This document shows, piece by piece, positions 22,076 through 33,760 of a DNA stretch of 64,000 nt (the stretch's first letter is position 1; each line of letters starts with the position of its first letter). A program made the position numbers and the translations under genes. Source of the DNA: Diphasiastrum complanatum (lineage: Eukaryota; Streptophyta; Lycopodiopsida; Lycopodiales; Lycopodiaceae); assembly GCA_029204225.1 (NCBI GenBank), contig CM055102.1, forward strand, positions 44,834,484 to 44,898,483. Direction: 5' to 3'. The notes below the pieces were generated by a model. The model saw only the letters and a list, made by a program, of their open reading frames with translations. It had not been told where the DNA came from and did not search any database.

Positions 22076-23690
22076 AGAAGAAGATTTAATTAACGTCTTT
22101 TCCATGCCCTAAGGCATATATGACAAAAGGAAGTACATGTCAAATGAATTTCACCAGGACGCAAGTCCATCATTCTAATACTAAAACTAAAACTACTAAT
22201 TGAAAGCCAATGAGGAGATAAAATAGATCAGGAAAATTATGGTAGTACGACCGTTTACAGATCAACTGAATCCTCCTCATTTCTCTAACTCTATTTCTAC
22301 CTCTACGCTCTCTATTCCCTTTTTGATTTCCACGAAGTGCATTGTCCCGTCTTTGTAGATGAGACGTTTGCCCATGTCTTTTGCTCGTTGACGAGCTTTC
22401 TTCCGTTCTTTCACCTGTACGTAGGTTAGGTCTTCATCCAGGAAAATCTGAGTACCCTTTAATGTGGCACATTGACGGAGTGCCTCTCGCCTATGTATTT
22501 TGATGAGAAGCGGATTACTAGGGTTTCCGTATCCTTTTTGGTACGCCAGGCCTTGTCCAAGCCGGTATCATGATGGTGGAGCGTGTCCGTAAAAAATTTC
22601 TTAGCTTCTTTGATATCGTCTTGCGTGTCCGATGCAATGGTGGCAGTTTGGATGTCGATTTCCTTTCGAATACCTGCCAAAAACTTGTCTATGCTATGGA
22701 TATGGGGTATCTCGGTGGAGTCACGGTATTGAATAATGTTGGTGATCTACTGCTCCTGTGAAACGATTTTAGCTTGTAGTTTCGCAATGTGTTCCTCCAG
22801 TCGAGCCACTGTTCTTAGAAGAAGTTGTATTTCTTGGAAAAAGGTCAAGCCGTTTTCTCATCCTAGAGTCTCCGGAACAGGTGTCTGGGTTGTTAGAGAT
22901 GCGTAAGCATTAGGTTGGAGAGTGAGGGAAAAGGGATCTGTAGACGTAGGACTGACAAGATCCAGTGCAGGTACGGTAGCAAGTGGTGTACCAAAAGGGG
23001 AAACAGTAGGTGCAAGAACAGCAGGTGTAGCAGAAACAGTATGGTCAGCGATGGAGGCAGCAGCAGGGCGTGGATCAGGATCAACAATGGAGGCAACAAT
23101 AGGGTGCGGATCTAGGATGACAGCATGACATTGCTCAGTTTTATTCTCAAGCGCCCATATCATCGTGGTGGTCGATTCCGAGGTTGCAGCCTACTTAGTG
23201 TTGATCACTTGCTCCAATGAAGCGACTTTGGACTGCAACAAGTTCTTTTCCTTTAGTAAGGAAACCAAGACTTCTTTCATCTGTGAGAGTTCTTGCTTCA
23301 GGAATCGGAGATCTGCTCGCATTTGGTCAACTTCCCAAGAGGAAAAGAGTTCCGTTGATTTGGAGGGAGTGTAGAGAATGGGGGTTGGAAATGGACGGGC
23401 TGTGTGTGTGTGTGAAGATGATGTGGAGGAAGAAGAGGATGAGAGAGAAGGAGGGGGGGCAATAGTGAAGGAAGAAGAAGAAGAAAAGGAAGAATCGAAA
23501 GATGAGGTGGAAGGGGGTGCCACAGCTGCAGTAGAGGATGGGGGGAGTTACTTCCCCCCGCTTGCGTGGAGCCAGCACGCTACCCGGTGATCCGCTCAGG
23601 TCCAGTGAAGCAGCGCGATGGGATCAGGTGGGAACAGCGCGATGGGATCAGGTGGGAGCAGCAGGCGGATCAAGCGGGATCAACAGAGAA
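21995..23690 (-). mobile_element. ORF1-only LINE-like element X with (TC)n tail
   Basis: From about 23690 the minus strand has a GC-rich leader with a duplicated GATGGGATCAGGTGGGA-type unit (23620-23666 on plus), then an ATG at 23523. One frame runs to 22459 with a few stops (near 23191, 22858 and about 22750). It has a Ser-rich head, a coiled coil (MRADLRFLKQELSQMKEVL), a Pro/Ala-rich middle and a core with DDIKEAKKFFTDTLHHHD and AWRTKKD. After a break comes QIFLDEDLT and VKERKK. The 3' end reads GGCATGGAAAAGACGTTAAT, then TTC and TC repeats. There is no reverse transcriptase, so the element is ORF1-only. It shares its 3' motif with the LINE fragment at 23692-25700. Confidence 0.55.
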
Positions 23691-23691
23691 G

Positions 23692-25700
23692 AAGAGAGAG
23701 AGAGAGAGAAGAAGAAGAAGAAGAAAGAAAGAAAAGCTTCATTAACATCTTTTAATGCCAAGTAAGTACAACTCAAGTATTATAAATACTGCAAGGAGCA
23801 TATATACGTCTCCATAAACAAACAACAACTACTAGATAAAATAATTAGCCTATCAAGACTAGACAAAATATCTACTTTGCCATCAAGACATGAAAGTCTG
23901 AGATATGGTACAATGGGGAGTCATATAGCTGAAATTGTACAATAACCGTTTGAACTGTATGATAGAAGAAGAAGATGATAAAGATGCAGGAACTCAAGAA
24001 GTGGGCCTACGTACATGAGCATTAGATCTGCGAAGTCTCCGTGTAGCCAAAATTTGTGGTCTGGAAGCAATACGCTGTCGGCAATCACAGTGAACATCCC
24101 GAGAAAGGATATCTGACTCATCCTCTGACAAAATACTAGCATCAGAGTCTGCTCTAGATAATCTCCTAGAGAAAAAGGAGGTGATCTGGGTCTGCTGGGA
24201 GTCATGGTATCCGTACTAATCTCTCTGAAAATACGGAGCAAGAACATCTCGCGCAGCATCAGTGCCACACACCGCGGTTCAACATATGAAATGAGTGGAC
24301 GTAGTGTGACTGGACAATCACGAAAAAGACAATGATAGCGTCCTCAAATCTCATAATAGACAGGGCATCTGAATAGAAAATGCTCCTCTGACTCCAACTC
24401 CCCTGATGTGCACATCTGACAAAGTCTGCTCATATGAGGAATGCCCTGGAAACGCCCCGTCTCCACATAGCTGGTGTGAGGAAACTCAGAACTGTCCTAA
24501 AGTAAATCAAAGGCAATTTGAAAGTCCACTGGCACTGCCCAACTCTAGGAAATTGGAGCAATAGAAGTCCGGTTTGACCCCCAAGGGCCCCTGCCATGTC
24601 ACTCGAGAATATGCACGATAAATAACCCTCTTGATATATTGATGAGATCTCTCTGGTAGATCAGAGATATCAATGCCTTCTACGTGTAAGAGACGAGAAC
24701 CCTGAGAGTACCATGATAAATGATGACCCTGTGATGAAGATGCTAGGAAGAGAGAAAGGCTATGCGTGGATAACGTGAAACCGGAAGACTCATCACTCTC
24801 TAAATGTATGTGATCAACTTGAAAATAGCCTCAACCCAAAGTGGAATGACAACAAACTCAGTAAGTATAATCTGGCGAGGAACGGATGGCTTGGCCCGGA
24901 TCATACGTGCAAGCATACTAATCTGTGGATGAGAAATGCTAGTCCACTCTGACTCGGGAATCCCAATACACCAAGCCTCTGCTGCATACATAGTTGTGGG
25001 TGTAACAAGTGTGTCAAATAGGTTACACTTACTCAGGGCATCCCGAATGTACTTCCTGAAGCAGAAACACTCGAGACTAACCAACGAAGCATGACCCTTA
25101 CATAGTCTAGCTGTGGGCTGACAATCCCCTGCCTCTGAATCTTCTTACAATTTTTGAGCTATTCCACGAATCTCCACAGACTCGGTTTTGTGCTTCTAGC
25201 CGGCATGTCTCATATTGAACGCAGGACCAGTGAAGGACGTTCCCAAATAAGTGTAAGATGAAACCACCTCAAGTGGTTGTCCCTCTAGAGTGAACACCTG
25301 CCGCTGCATAAAGGTCCTGGAGGTATTAAAGATCATGATCTGGGTTTTCCTGGTATGCACAGTCAAACCAAATAAGGTCTAAATGCCGCTGCAACCCCTC
25401 ACCAAAAGAAGAAAGCAATGCGACATCATCAGCATAAAGTAAAATGGAAATGAGTATATCACCAAGCCTGCAGCCAATACCACCATCCCGATTGATGGCA
25501 CTCTCAAGCTCATCAATGTCCTGACCCAAAGCATGTAGTCATTGTGTCTCTGCCTCACAAGTAATCACTGTCTGAAAGATAGTGCCATGAAGTTTAACCA
25601 CAATGTGCCCAATCATAATGGATGATATTGGTACACCATGGAAGGGGACATCTAGAAATGACGGGCCTGTGATTAAGGAGTGAGGCTAAAACGGGCGAAA
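23692..25700 (-). pseudogene. Non-LTR retrotransposon (LINE) ORF2 fragment with 3' tail
   Basis: On the minus strand, RT blocks run VVKLHGTIF, then LGDILISILLYADDVALLSS with catalytic YADD at 25437-25426. The thumb follows (LFDTLVTPTTMYAAEAWC, 25020-24960; SMLARMIRAKPSVPRQIIL). The C-terminal zinc-binding block is RLCQMCTSGELESEEHFLF (about 24430-24375). Stops and frameshifts separate the pieces. The terminus has GGCATTAAAAGATGTTAATG then TTC and TC repeats (23740-23692), like elements X and Z. It lacks the endonuclease domain in what I can read. Located in host intron 2, same strand as the gene. Confidence 0.82.
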
Positions 25701-25879
25701 GTATATCAATAGAATGAATTAGGAGTTCGGCCTCTAGCCCGTTTATTGTCTAGCCAATAAAGACTACTTTATATTGTCTTTAGCAAGACCCATTTTGTCA
25801 AATAAGAAATCCAACATAGATCTACCTTTTTTGACAACCACTTTGAAGATCAAATATGAGGCTCTCTTTGATATTTCTT

Positions 25880-26490
25880 GCTCTCTTTTTACTAAAGTGT
25901 AGACTTTATTGGAAAGTGTAAATTCTCACTCCTATGATTTCTTTGCTTCAAGATCAACCTTTCTCTCGCAAGACTCACTAGCATAGTGACCAATTTTTCC
26001 ACAATAACGGAACTTAACAACCTTCTTACCGCCATTAAAATCCCCTTCACCACTTCTAACATTCTTCTTTGAATGCAAAGATCTCCAATTAACAAAGAAA
26101 GCAACATAATTGGAACTAGGTACATCATGAAGTCTTCATTCTACGTTCCTCTTCAAGTAATGCAATAATCATTCCTTCAAGAGTTAAATTACAAGAATTG
26201 CCAATTGTGAAAATGACATTATATTCAGCACGTATACTATTGAGAAGGATGGCAATTGCGTCATCTTGATTCTTCGGGAACGTTAGCATAACTTCCAGCG
26301 AGTTGATTCATTAGACTTTATGTGGTTTACGTGACCACTATGCCAATTTGAAGCTCACTAGAAAAAACCGATTCTTAAGTATATTGTTGGAGTACCAAAT
26401 ATTGTCTACAAGGACTCCCAGCTTTCTCATGAAGTCTTGGAAACATCAGAAATTTCTTGGTGAGAACAAGCCAAACTTTCACTTGCCAAG
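25880..26490 (-). pseudogene. Copia gag fragment with zinc knuckle
   Basis: Minus-strand reading gives VMLTFPKNQDDAIAILLNSI, TLEGMIIALLEEERRMK and a zinc knuckle-like YCGKIGHYASESC, the tail of a copia gag. The first cysteine of the CCHC pattern is replaced and frames shift between blocks. It lies directly upstream of the LINE fragment in intron 2. Confidence 0.7.
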
Positions 26491-27464
26491 TAAGAAAGTT
26501 CTTTCCATCAAATTTTTCGACTAGGACTCTTGATCTATTATAATGCAATCGCCAAAAACAAGAGATGTGATTTTAGACGTAGTTACCCCCCATCATAATA
26601 TATCGCAATAGGTATTGCATCGATCAATTATAGGGGTAGGAATTAGATGATGATGTCATAAATGGCTTTACAATATCAATTTCAAAATATAATAACTTGT
26701 TGGTAGTTGGAAATTTGTAGTGGAGCTCCTCATCACAGTATTCATGTCAGAAAACCACCTCCTATATTAGGATGAATACCACTAGTCCTTAAAAACTGAA
26801 TTAAGGCTTCACATCAAAGACTGAAAACATTACATGAGGGCACGACCAAGTTTTTTCTTGAAGAGTTCAAGTTTGTTCTAGAGTGTTAGAACTTCCCAGA
26901 AGCAAATAACAGAAAAACTAAATTCTGAAATGGTGTTACCTTCCTTTGACTCTCAAAAACAGCTTCAGTTGAAGTTTCCTCTCTCTTTTCATCTTAGAAC
27001 CATCATTGACTAGCAACGAGGCTGCTTTCACTCATGATTTTCTTGTCCTATTGTGCAATATTGCCTCATCACATTTGGGTCCCAAAATAAAAATTAATTG
27101 CTTGGAACCTAACTTAGCCAGTTAGTCACTATGCAAGGACCCAACCATTTAAAGCATGATTTTCAAATGGAATTGGAGGCTCCATGAACATGTTAGCCCA
27201 ATGGCTTCTTCATTTGAAGCTTTTTTATTTAGTTTCTTTGGTTTGGTGTTCATGATCAGATTTTATGATAGTTTGTTGTTCTTCCTTTTGCATGATTATC
27301 TTGAGGATGTATAGATAGTTTGTTGTTCTTCCTTTTTCCATCATTATCTTGAGGACATATTCATAACTGATACTTTTCAAAACAAATTTACTTGATCTAC
27401 AGGATAAAGGCATAACAAAATCAAGATATGGGATAGAAAGACAACGATGCAAGAAAATACAAAC
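26491..27464. other. Host intron 2, last part before exon 2
   Basis: Degenerate AT-rich sequence. A near repeat of AGTTTGTTGTTCTTCCTTTT occurs at about 27270 and 27312. No coding domain. Confidence 0.45.
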
Positions 27465-27579
27465 CTTTTCAGCAATTGTTTGCCAGCTTCCGTGATGTTC
27501 AATCTCGCGAGATGCTTCATCTTGTCAAGTACATAAGACTTATCTGTCTTTCTTTTGGGCATCTTCTGCAGCTGTGTAT
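27465..27579 (-). CDS. STEEP/DUF167 gene exon 2
   Basis: The acceptor is AATAAG before AT ACA CAG; the donor is CTGAAAAG before GTTTGT. It encodes residues 39-77, including [12 protein letters not shown] and [17 protein letters not shown], the basic linker between the two cysteine pairs. The length of 115 nt keeps phase with exons 1 and 3. Confidence 0.93.
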
Positions 27580-28879
27580 CTTATTAAGCAGGTTCCCAAA
27601 ATGCAAAATACAAAGGCACAATAATAAGATATCTTTCAAAAATCGTGGAAAGAAGATCATAGTATTGGGTCCAACAAATATGAAAAGCTAGTGTCAATCA
27701 AAGCCTCACGAACCCTCGCATCAACATACACTATAAGAAATCTGAAAAAGGTTTATTAAGATGTATTACACGGAAAATATATGTTTCCTAAGATGAGAAA
27801 TTGCATAATACTAAGTCAATTGAATCAATTCTTGAAAGGCACTAAAACACTTGATTTGATGTAGGATTTAGTGCATGTAATCATAAGAGTCATGCAAGGG
27901 AGTGAAGTAATGTTGACAGAAATGTTGATTGGACATTATGACATTACCAAATTAGGATCATGTGACTGAAATCTAATACATATGGTTATCAATACTTAGC
28001 TCTTGATACATAGAGTAAACAGTACTTAGCTTCTAATACATAATGTATGGCACACATGGGTTGATTCAGTTTACTCATTCTTATACTTAGCTGTACCTGA
28101 CCATGTTTTCATAATATTGCGTGACAAATAGGCTCATATGCCTCACATAACGTATTTAATGAAGGGGAGACACTATTGGACTTCATCTCTCTACTTTGAT
28201 ATATCTCTCTCACTATGCAAGGGTAAGAGTTTATGCTTTCTCTCCTCCTAAGCACATCGTCACACCGTATCACAATTTGAAGCCTTCCAAATCGATGCAA
28301 ATAAAGTTTTGTAGGAGTCTTTTTTTATTTTTTGGGTGGAGAACTTTTGGTCCCCGAGCCTTCCATACGTATTCATATCAAGTTTTTTGAAAAATATTTT
28401 TTAAGAAGGAAAAAACTTCTAGTTTTCATATGTCATTAGATGGCATAATGAATAACATTGCTGATAATTTGTGTATCAATTACACGAATGATCTGAATTT
28501 TCTGATAAGTGACTAGAAATTTAACTCTAGTTTTTCCATTTAAATCAAGTTATTGATAGGTTCTTTCTTTGTAAAAACTTCTAGTTGTCAAATGCCACTA
28601 GGTCACACAACGAATAGGATTGCTAAAACTTTGAATAATTACAAGTTACAAAAACAATTCGAATTTTTTGCAAGTAATTAGAATCTCCATAGGTCACACG
28701 TGTGACATGACTAATATTTAAACCATAGTTTTAACTATTTATTTCAAAATTTTAATGTTCAGAGATGTCACCCAAGCTGTTTAGATTGTGATAGGTTACC
28801 AAGATCCCATATAGCAAAATATGAATCATTCGCATTGTGGGTAACAATCCTAGGCTCCATGTGTACACTGGCAACCAAG
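27580..28879. other. Host intron 1, distal part
   Basis: No readable domain; AT-rich. Confidence 0.45.
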
Positions 28880-29555
28880 GTTATCAGCCGATTCGAATTG
28901 GGCAGTTCGAATTGGGCGATTCGAACCGATTCGAGCCGGCTAGCTCAGTTCAAATTGGGAAAAGGTTCGAACCTTTTTTCTTTTGTTATTTTTCCTATTG
29001 GGGGGGTGGGGACTTGTAACTTAGTAAGTTGAAAGTTCTAACATTAAACAGGTTACATTGGAAGTCATTGAGATGAGCGATATTGTTTGACAGATAGTTG
29101 CAATAAAAAATTAGTGTAACATTCCCTCGATGAAATGTTAGGGAGAAAAGAACCAACTAAATATCATTAGTAGTTGCATTCAGTAACAATGTTGGTCTAA
29201 CGATTTACAACATTATCAACTCAAATGTGAACCTCGATTCCAACATATCTCTCCCCCTGTTATTTCCACTTTTCTTGTGAGATTTAATACAAGGTTCTAG
29301 CCTTTTGTTTAACGATTCAAGGGTTGATTCAAATAGCCTGGGGAAGATGAAAGATTCTTTGGTCTAACCTCAAATCTTCACCACCTTTCGCAACAAATTT
29401 GTGATCCTTCGCATCTAACCCTCTCATTGTCAATATTTTGGGTCGTTATTCTAGTCCCTAGACCAGTTTGGGCCAGAATGCCATCAGGCCGATTTGAACC
29501 GGTTTCTGGTTCAAACCGGCCCCGAACGGTACGAACCACTGTTCAATGCAACTAT
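28880..29555. repeat. GC-richer repeat with TTCGAATTGGGC units and a hairpin
   Basis: Near 28893-28960, TTCGAATTGGGC and variants recur at close spacing. At about 29488-29521 GGCCGATTTGAACC is followed after seven bases by GGTTCAAACCGGCC, a 14-bp stem with one mismatch. AATGCAACTATGCC at about 29546 resembles the right end of the hAT-like MITE at 17577. Possibly a related non-autonomous element. Confidence 0.35.
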
Positions 29556-30183
29556 GCCGACAACTCTTACAATCTTCCAAGTTATTAGCATATAATAGAT
29601 ACTTGATACTATTTAGCTTTTCTAATTAGTATTGTTGAAGTCCGATTTCTGATGCTAAATGGTAATTTTTTTGACAAGGAGAATGATAGTAACTTTCATC
29701 AACCCATAGTTGCCCGTTCCGGAACAGAACGCATTCCATAACGAGTTCCGTTCTAGAACTTGACCAAAAAAAATTTGGTCCAAATCTCGTGAATGATTCT
29801 CTATAGAAAGAAACAGGAGAAGCTTTTCTGTGGGTTGATGATCTGATGCTTGTTGAGGAGTGATTTCATCTCGATTACTCTGCACCGTTTGTCGGTTTGA
29901 GCTTTCTGCTACTGATATCTATTCAAATAGCCAACTGATTTGCAAATTGTAGCTGCCTTGATGCTATCTCAACTGAAGAAATGGACTCACTGGATGAACG
30001 AACCGCCCACTGTTGAGCAAATATTTCATTCTTAGCTTCCGGGTTTAGTGAGATCTCTGTAGTTTCAGCGGAATAGTTTTTGAGCTAGGCATTCGATTTG
30101 TTGATTTAACAAGGCAAAAAACAGCAATAGATAATGCGCGCTTAAAACATGTTAGGAATTAATGTTTATTTGATATCCCTTAA
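29556..30183. other. Host intron 1, undefined segment
   Basis: CCATAGTTGCCCGTTCCGG near 29703 with repeated GTTCCG/CGTTCTAG motifs may be another short MITE-like piece. Nothing coding is seen. Confidence 0.35.
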
Positions 30184-30575
30184 TGATAGTTTGGCCATGC
30201 CTGCGGGCTATTTTAGGGGCCTTACTATTTATAGTAAATTCATTTTTTATTGCTTATGCATGTAGGTGGGCGCACTACTACTAGATTAGGATCTGTTTTA
30301 CTACTTAGAAACTCATCTTGGGTCTTTACCCAATATAGGTAGTAACTTTAGCGATTAGCTTTTGTTCTTTTGCTATTTGGTTTAGGCTTTTAGCTTTTCA
30401 CATAGATTAGAGAAACTGTATATTTAGGCTGGCACCCCACCACAATTCATTCCAGTGTTTTAGAGCTTTGCTCATTCTCCTATAATCTGAATTCTCTTTA
30501 ATCTCTATGCTTGGTTTGTGTGAGTGCTAGTAGGACTAGTAACTCCATCTAGAATTTGTATGACAAATTCTGACA
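30184..30575 (+). mobile_element. 5' LTR of copia element 2
   Basis: A 392-bp LTR starting TGATAGTTTGGCCATGCC and ending TCTGACA. It is followed at once by the primer site. It aligns with the LTR at 20129-20525. Located in host intron 1, antisense to the gene. Confidence 0.8.
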
Positions 30576-30587
30576 TGGTATCAGAGC
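30576..30587 (+). other. Primer-binding site (initiator Met tRNA)
   Basis: TGGTATCAGAGC, complementary to the 3' end of plant initiator methionine tRNA, directly after the LTR. Confidence 0.9.
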
Positions 30588-31159
30588 AGGCTTTTTGGTG
30601 TGTGTGTGTGAGAGAGAGAGAGTTGCTTTTGCAGGGTTGCAAGAAAAAACATTGGAGACAGATCACTGGCTGGCTGCCTGTTGGATCGCTGCCTAACCAG
30701 ATTTCTTAGCTGGAATCAGATCAGACCTGAAACTTGTTTGCTGCTAAAGGTTAGAAACAGATCGCTGGACTGTTTCGCTAGCTGGAATTGGTTCGCTGGC
30801 TGCAGGGACTGCTAGTTTCTGCCTGAGTCAGATTGCTGAAAACAGAATTTTGTTGGTTGATCGCTGCTGGATCAGACCTACTGCTGGTGCTGGATTAATG
30901 TTGGCTGAAGTATAGTGACCTGCAGAATTTGTTCGCTGGGAACTGTCTACTGTTTGTTCAGAACCTGAATCACTGTTCACATATTGATCATAGTTGTTGG
31001 AGGCTGATCGCTGTAAGATCCCTGTTGTTTGCTGGAGGTTGATCTGAGATTGTTCGCTGACCTGAAACGGTTCGCTGGAATTGTAGAACAGTTCATTGGA
31101 TGAAGCGATGTATTCATTACTAAAAAAAATCATTTTGAGAATTCTTACGGATCAGAACG

Positions 31160-31899
31160 ATGGCAGGATTGACCGATGTTGTATTGCCGGAATCTAGCAA
31201 GCTAGATGGAACGAACTACAGTATATGGAAGTTCAAGATGCAAAATATTCTCCAGGATCGAAAATATTGGGAGATCGTCACAAGTGTCGAGATACCTCCT
31301 AATACCAGGAGTATCAGAGACATAGAAGAAAAGCTCATCTTGTCAGTTAGAGATATAATCATACCTCATATCAAAGATGATGCAGCAGAATCCAAGGAGG
31401 CTTGGGATATACTGAAGAACTTGTATGAGACGGTGAATCAGTCACGAATCTTGTTCTTGACTAATAAGCTACACACATTGACGGGTGAGTCAGTAATGGA
31501 CTATTTTACCTACCTTTGGCTTATCAGAACTTTGTAATGATGCTATCGCTACGGGAAACGAGGCCTTCTTTCGATGAGCTGAATGCCATATTACTACAGG
31601 AAGAAATGAGACGACAAAATATTCTCAATAGGGACGATTTCAAGGAACAAGCATTCCTAGCAAAGAAGCAAGAGCAAAGTTCCAAGAAGGGTGGCAAAGG
31701 GAAGACGAAGAAGAAGAAGAAGAAGAAGAAGCTAGATACGGAGGAGAATCAATCAAATCGATCAGAAGATGGAAAGAAAGTAGTTCGAAAGGGAAACTGC
31801 TTTGTTTGTGGAAAATCAGGGCATTATGCAAAGGAGTGTTGGCACAACAAGTTCAAGAAGAAGGAATTTTGCCGAAGAAGAAGAAGCATCGGATCTTGA
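31160..31899 (+). pseudogene. Copia element 2 gag (UBN2-type, zinc knuckle)
   Basis: ATG at 31160 opens MAGLTDVVLPESSKLDGTNY and IWKFKMQNIL, the usual start of copia gag. It continues with EAWDILKNLYETVNQSRI and LHTLTGESVMDYF. A frame change near 31530 leads to NAILLQEEMRRQNIL, a lysine run from AAG repeats (about 31706-31732) and the zinc knuckle CFVCGKSGHYAKEC (about 31798-31839). Apart from one frameshift it is well preserved, so the copy is younger than copia 1. Protease and integrase do not follow. Confidence 0.88.
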
Positions 31900-32039
31900 A
31901 GACTATGAGTTGTTTTCGACATCAACATCTTTTGGTGGTGGCTTCTCGAAGGAAGAAGACCATTGGTTTATTGGTTTATTGAAGATCAAGATCGATAGGA
32001 AGATCATCACAAAAATGGGGATGTAAATTTTGCATATAT

Positions 32040-32196
32040 GGCCACAGTATTGGAAACCAAGGATTTTTCTACTTTCAGAGAGGCTGAAAAAGAGGATATT
32101 TGGAGGAAAGCTATGGATGAGGCGTAAGACTCAATCATGAAGAACAAGACATGGAGACGGTTAGCTATAGGGAAAAAGGCCATTGGATGCAAGTGG
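32040..32196 (+). pseudogene. Copia element 2 reverse transcriptase N-terminus
   Basis: Reads EAEKEDIWRKAMDEA, stop, DSIMKNKTWRRL, KKAIGCKW, which is the start of copia RT. Gag is separated from it by only about 140 bp, so protease and integrase were deleted. The frame is cut off at 32196 by another LTR. Confidence 0.75.
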
Positions 32197-32632
32197 TGTT
32201 AGAAGTCACTATTTGTCCTAGTTGTCCTTTAATGGAGATTCCTCTGTTGATGCTCTGACTGCGAAGTCGAGGTACCAGAAGGTACACCCAAGACGGCTGT
32301 CAGGGGTCATCAAAGTTTATTTCCTCCTTGGGTGGAATCTTCTCCGTAGATAGTACGGCGAGTACAAAGTTTTCTCCGGGCTTGGATTGCGTGACTTCAT
32401 GGGGTTAATGCCATATTCAATGAATGTATGTTTTTTGAGGACCCAAGGAGCATTTTTTAACTTTTGGTCCATGTACTCAAGTTTGGAGGGGCCCAACTCA
32501 TAATGGGGGGTCCATGGGGCAAGTGACCTTCTCCAATTAGCACTTGGCTGTCCAATGCCAAAGCTTTTCATTTGCTTTTGTAACTCCTATGTAACACATG
32601 GCTCTTGGCTGTTGGCTTTTGGATATTTCACA
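32197..32632 (+). mobile_element. LTR of a further element inserted into copia element 2
   Basis: TGTTAGAAGTCAC begins directly after the RT codons GCAAGTGG. A 436-bp segment ends TTTCACA, one base before a primer site (32634-32645, TGGTATCAGAGC). The internal part after the primer site holds no readable gene up to about 33100. Confidence 0.7.
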
Positions 32633-32633
32633 T

Positions 32634-32645
32634 TGGTATCAGAGC
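32634..32645 (+). other. Primer-binding site (initiator Met tRNA)
   Basis: TGGTATCAGAGC one base after the LTR terminus ACA. Confidence 0.85.
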
Positions 32646-33111
32646 GGGTTCATAGGCTGCAGGATTAACATTCATAGCCTCTACATCCTGAAGATTATTA
32701 TGCATATTGAAAGGTAGGCAGATGGTCGAATTTGTTCCAGCAAATGGAGTCTCTAAAGGGTGCATTTTTAAGCAGATTGGACCCACTTTACAATGTCTCT
32801 GAGAGCAGGTTTGATGCAGATTTATTGGCACATTGAGCAAGGAGGCACATATTTCTAGGCAGATTGGGTGCAAATTTCTCCTTCACTATAGGCGCATTTT
32901 TCAAATATTCTGGACGTTTTCACAGTGTTAGTCGCTGGTTTTCTGCTGGCAAGTCACTGTTTTTCAAACTTTTTTGATTGCTGTTTTTTCTCAGATCTGT
33001 GGTTCATTTTCTTTCAGCCAACTGATAGAGAAAATTTGTGGCACAATAGGTGTATTTAGCTGCTGTGAGCAGGTTTCCATTTTTTCAGCGCAATGAGTGG
33101 GGTGTTGGATT

Positions 33112-33255
33112 TGTTGGAATATCAATCCACACTCTAGAGAGAACTATCAAACAGGGCGGATACCTCAGTGGTAGAGCATCCCATCCGGTATGAGGGAGGT
33201 CCTGGGTTCGAATCCTAGTTTGTCCATCCATATTATGATTTATGGATTTCTAACA
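33112..33255 (+). mobile_element. Short LTR (TRIM-like, 144 bp) carrying a tRNA-like sequence
   Basis: It begins TGTTGGAATA and ends ATTTCTAACA, imperfect terminal inverted repeats with TG and CA borders. It is followed immediately by TGGTATCAGAGC (33256-33267). The size suits a terminal-repeat retrotransposon in miniature. The central part (33154-33226) folds as a tRNA. No second copy of the LTR is visible, so the right end of the element is undefined. It lies in host intron 1 about 290 bp from exon 1, antisense to the gene. Confidence 0.65.
33154..33226 (+). ncRNA. tRNA-like sequence with Pol III A and B boxes inside the short LTR
   Basis: The acceptor arm GGGCGGA pairs with TTTGTCC (all seven pairs allowing G-T). 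The T arm CTGGG-TTCGAAT-CCTAG pairs throughout. The D arm CTC-AGTGGTA-GAG is present with one extra mismatch. The B box GGTTCGAATCC is exact, and the A box TACCTCAGTGG has one mismatch. The anticodon arm has a mismatch and lacks U33, so identity is unclear and it is probably not a working tRNA. Discriminator A is at 33226. Confidence 0.65.
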
Positions 33256-33267
33256 TGGTATCAGAGC
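33256..33267 (+). other. Primer-binding site after the short LTR
   Basis: TGGTATCAGAGC directly abuts the CA end of the 144-bp LTR. Confidence 0.85.
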
Positions 33268-33472
33268 CAAGTTAGTCCTGATCTGAAGGGTACTATGATG
33301 TGTCGCGGGCTATGCTTGCCTATGGGGTTCAAACATTTTCACACAAGATTCATCAACAATTGCTATGGAATCCATACTTTCTTGAATACCCCATTGCAAG
33401 GCAATAATGCAACAGTCCAGAAATTTTCACTATAACTAATGCTGAAAATGAACAATTCTCAGAAACCATTCA

Positions 33473-33760
<288 letters not shown>

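Noticed and set aside
33154..33226. A functional tRNA gene
   Set aside because: The anticodon stem has a mismatch, position 33 is not U, the first D-stem pair is broken, and it lies inside LTR-like borders. Called tRNA-like instead.
33112..33255. A classical Cassandra LTR with 5S rRNA
   Set aside because: No 5S sequence is present; the Pol III boxes are of tRNA type.
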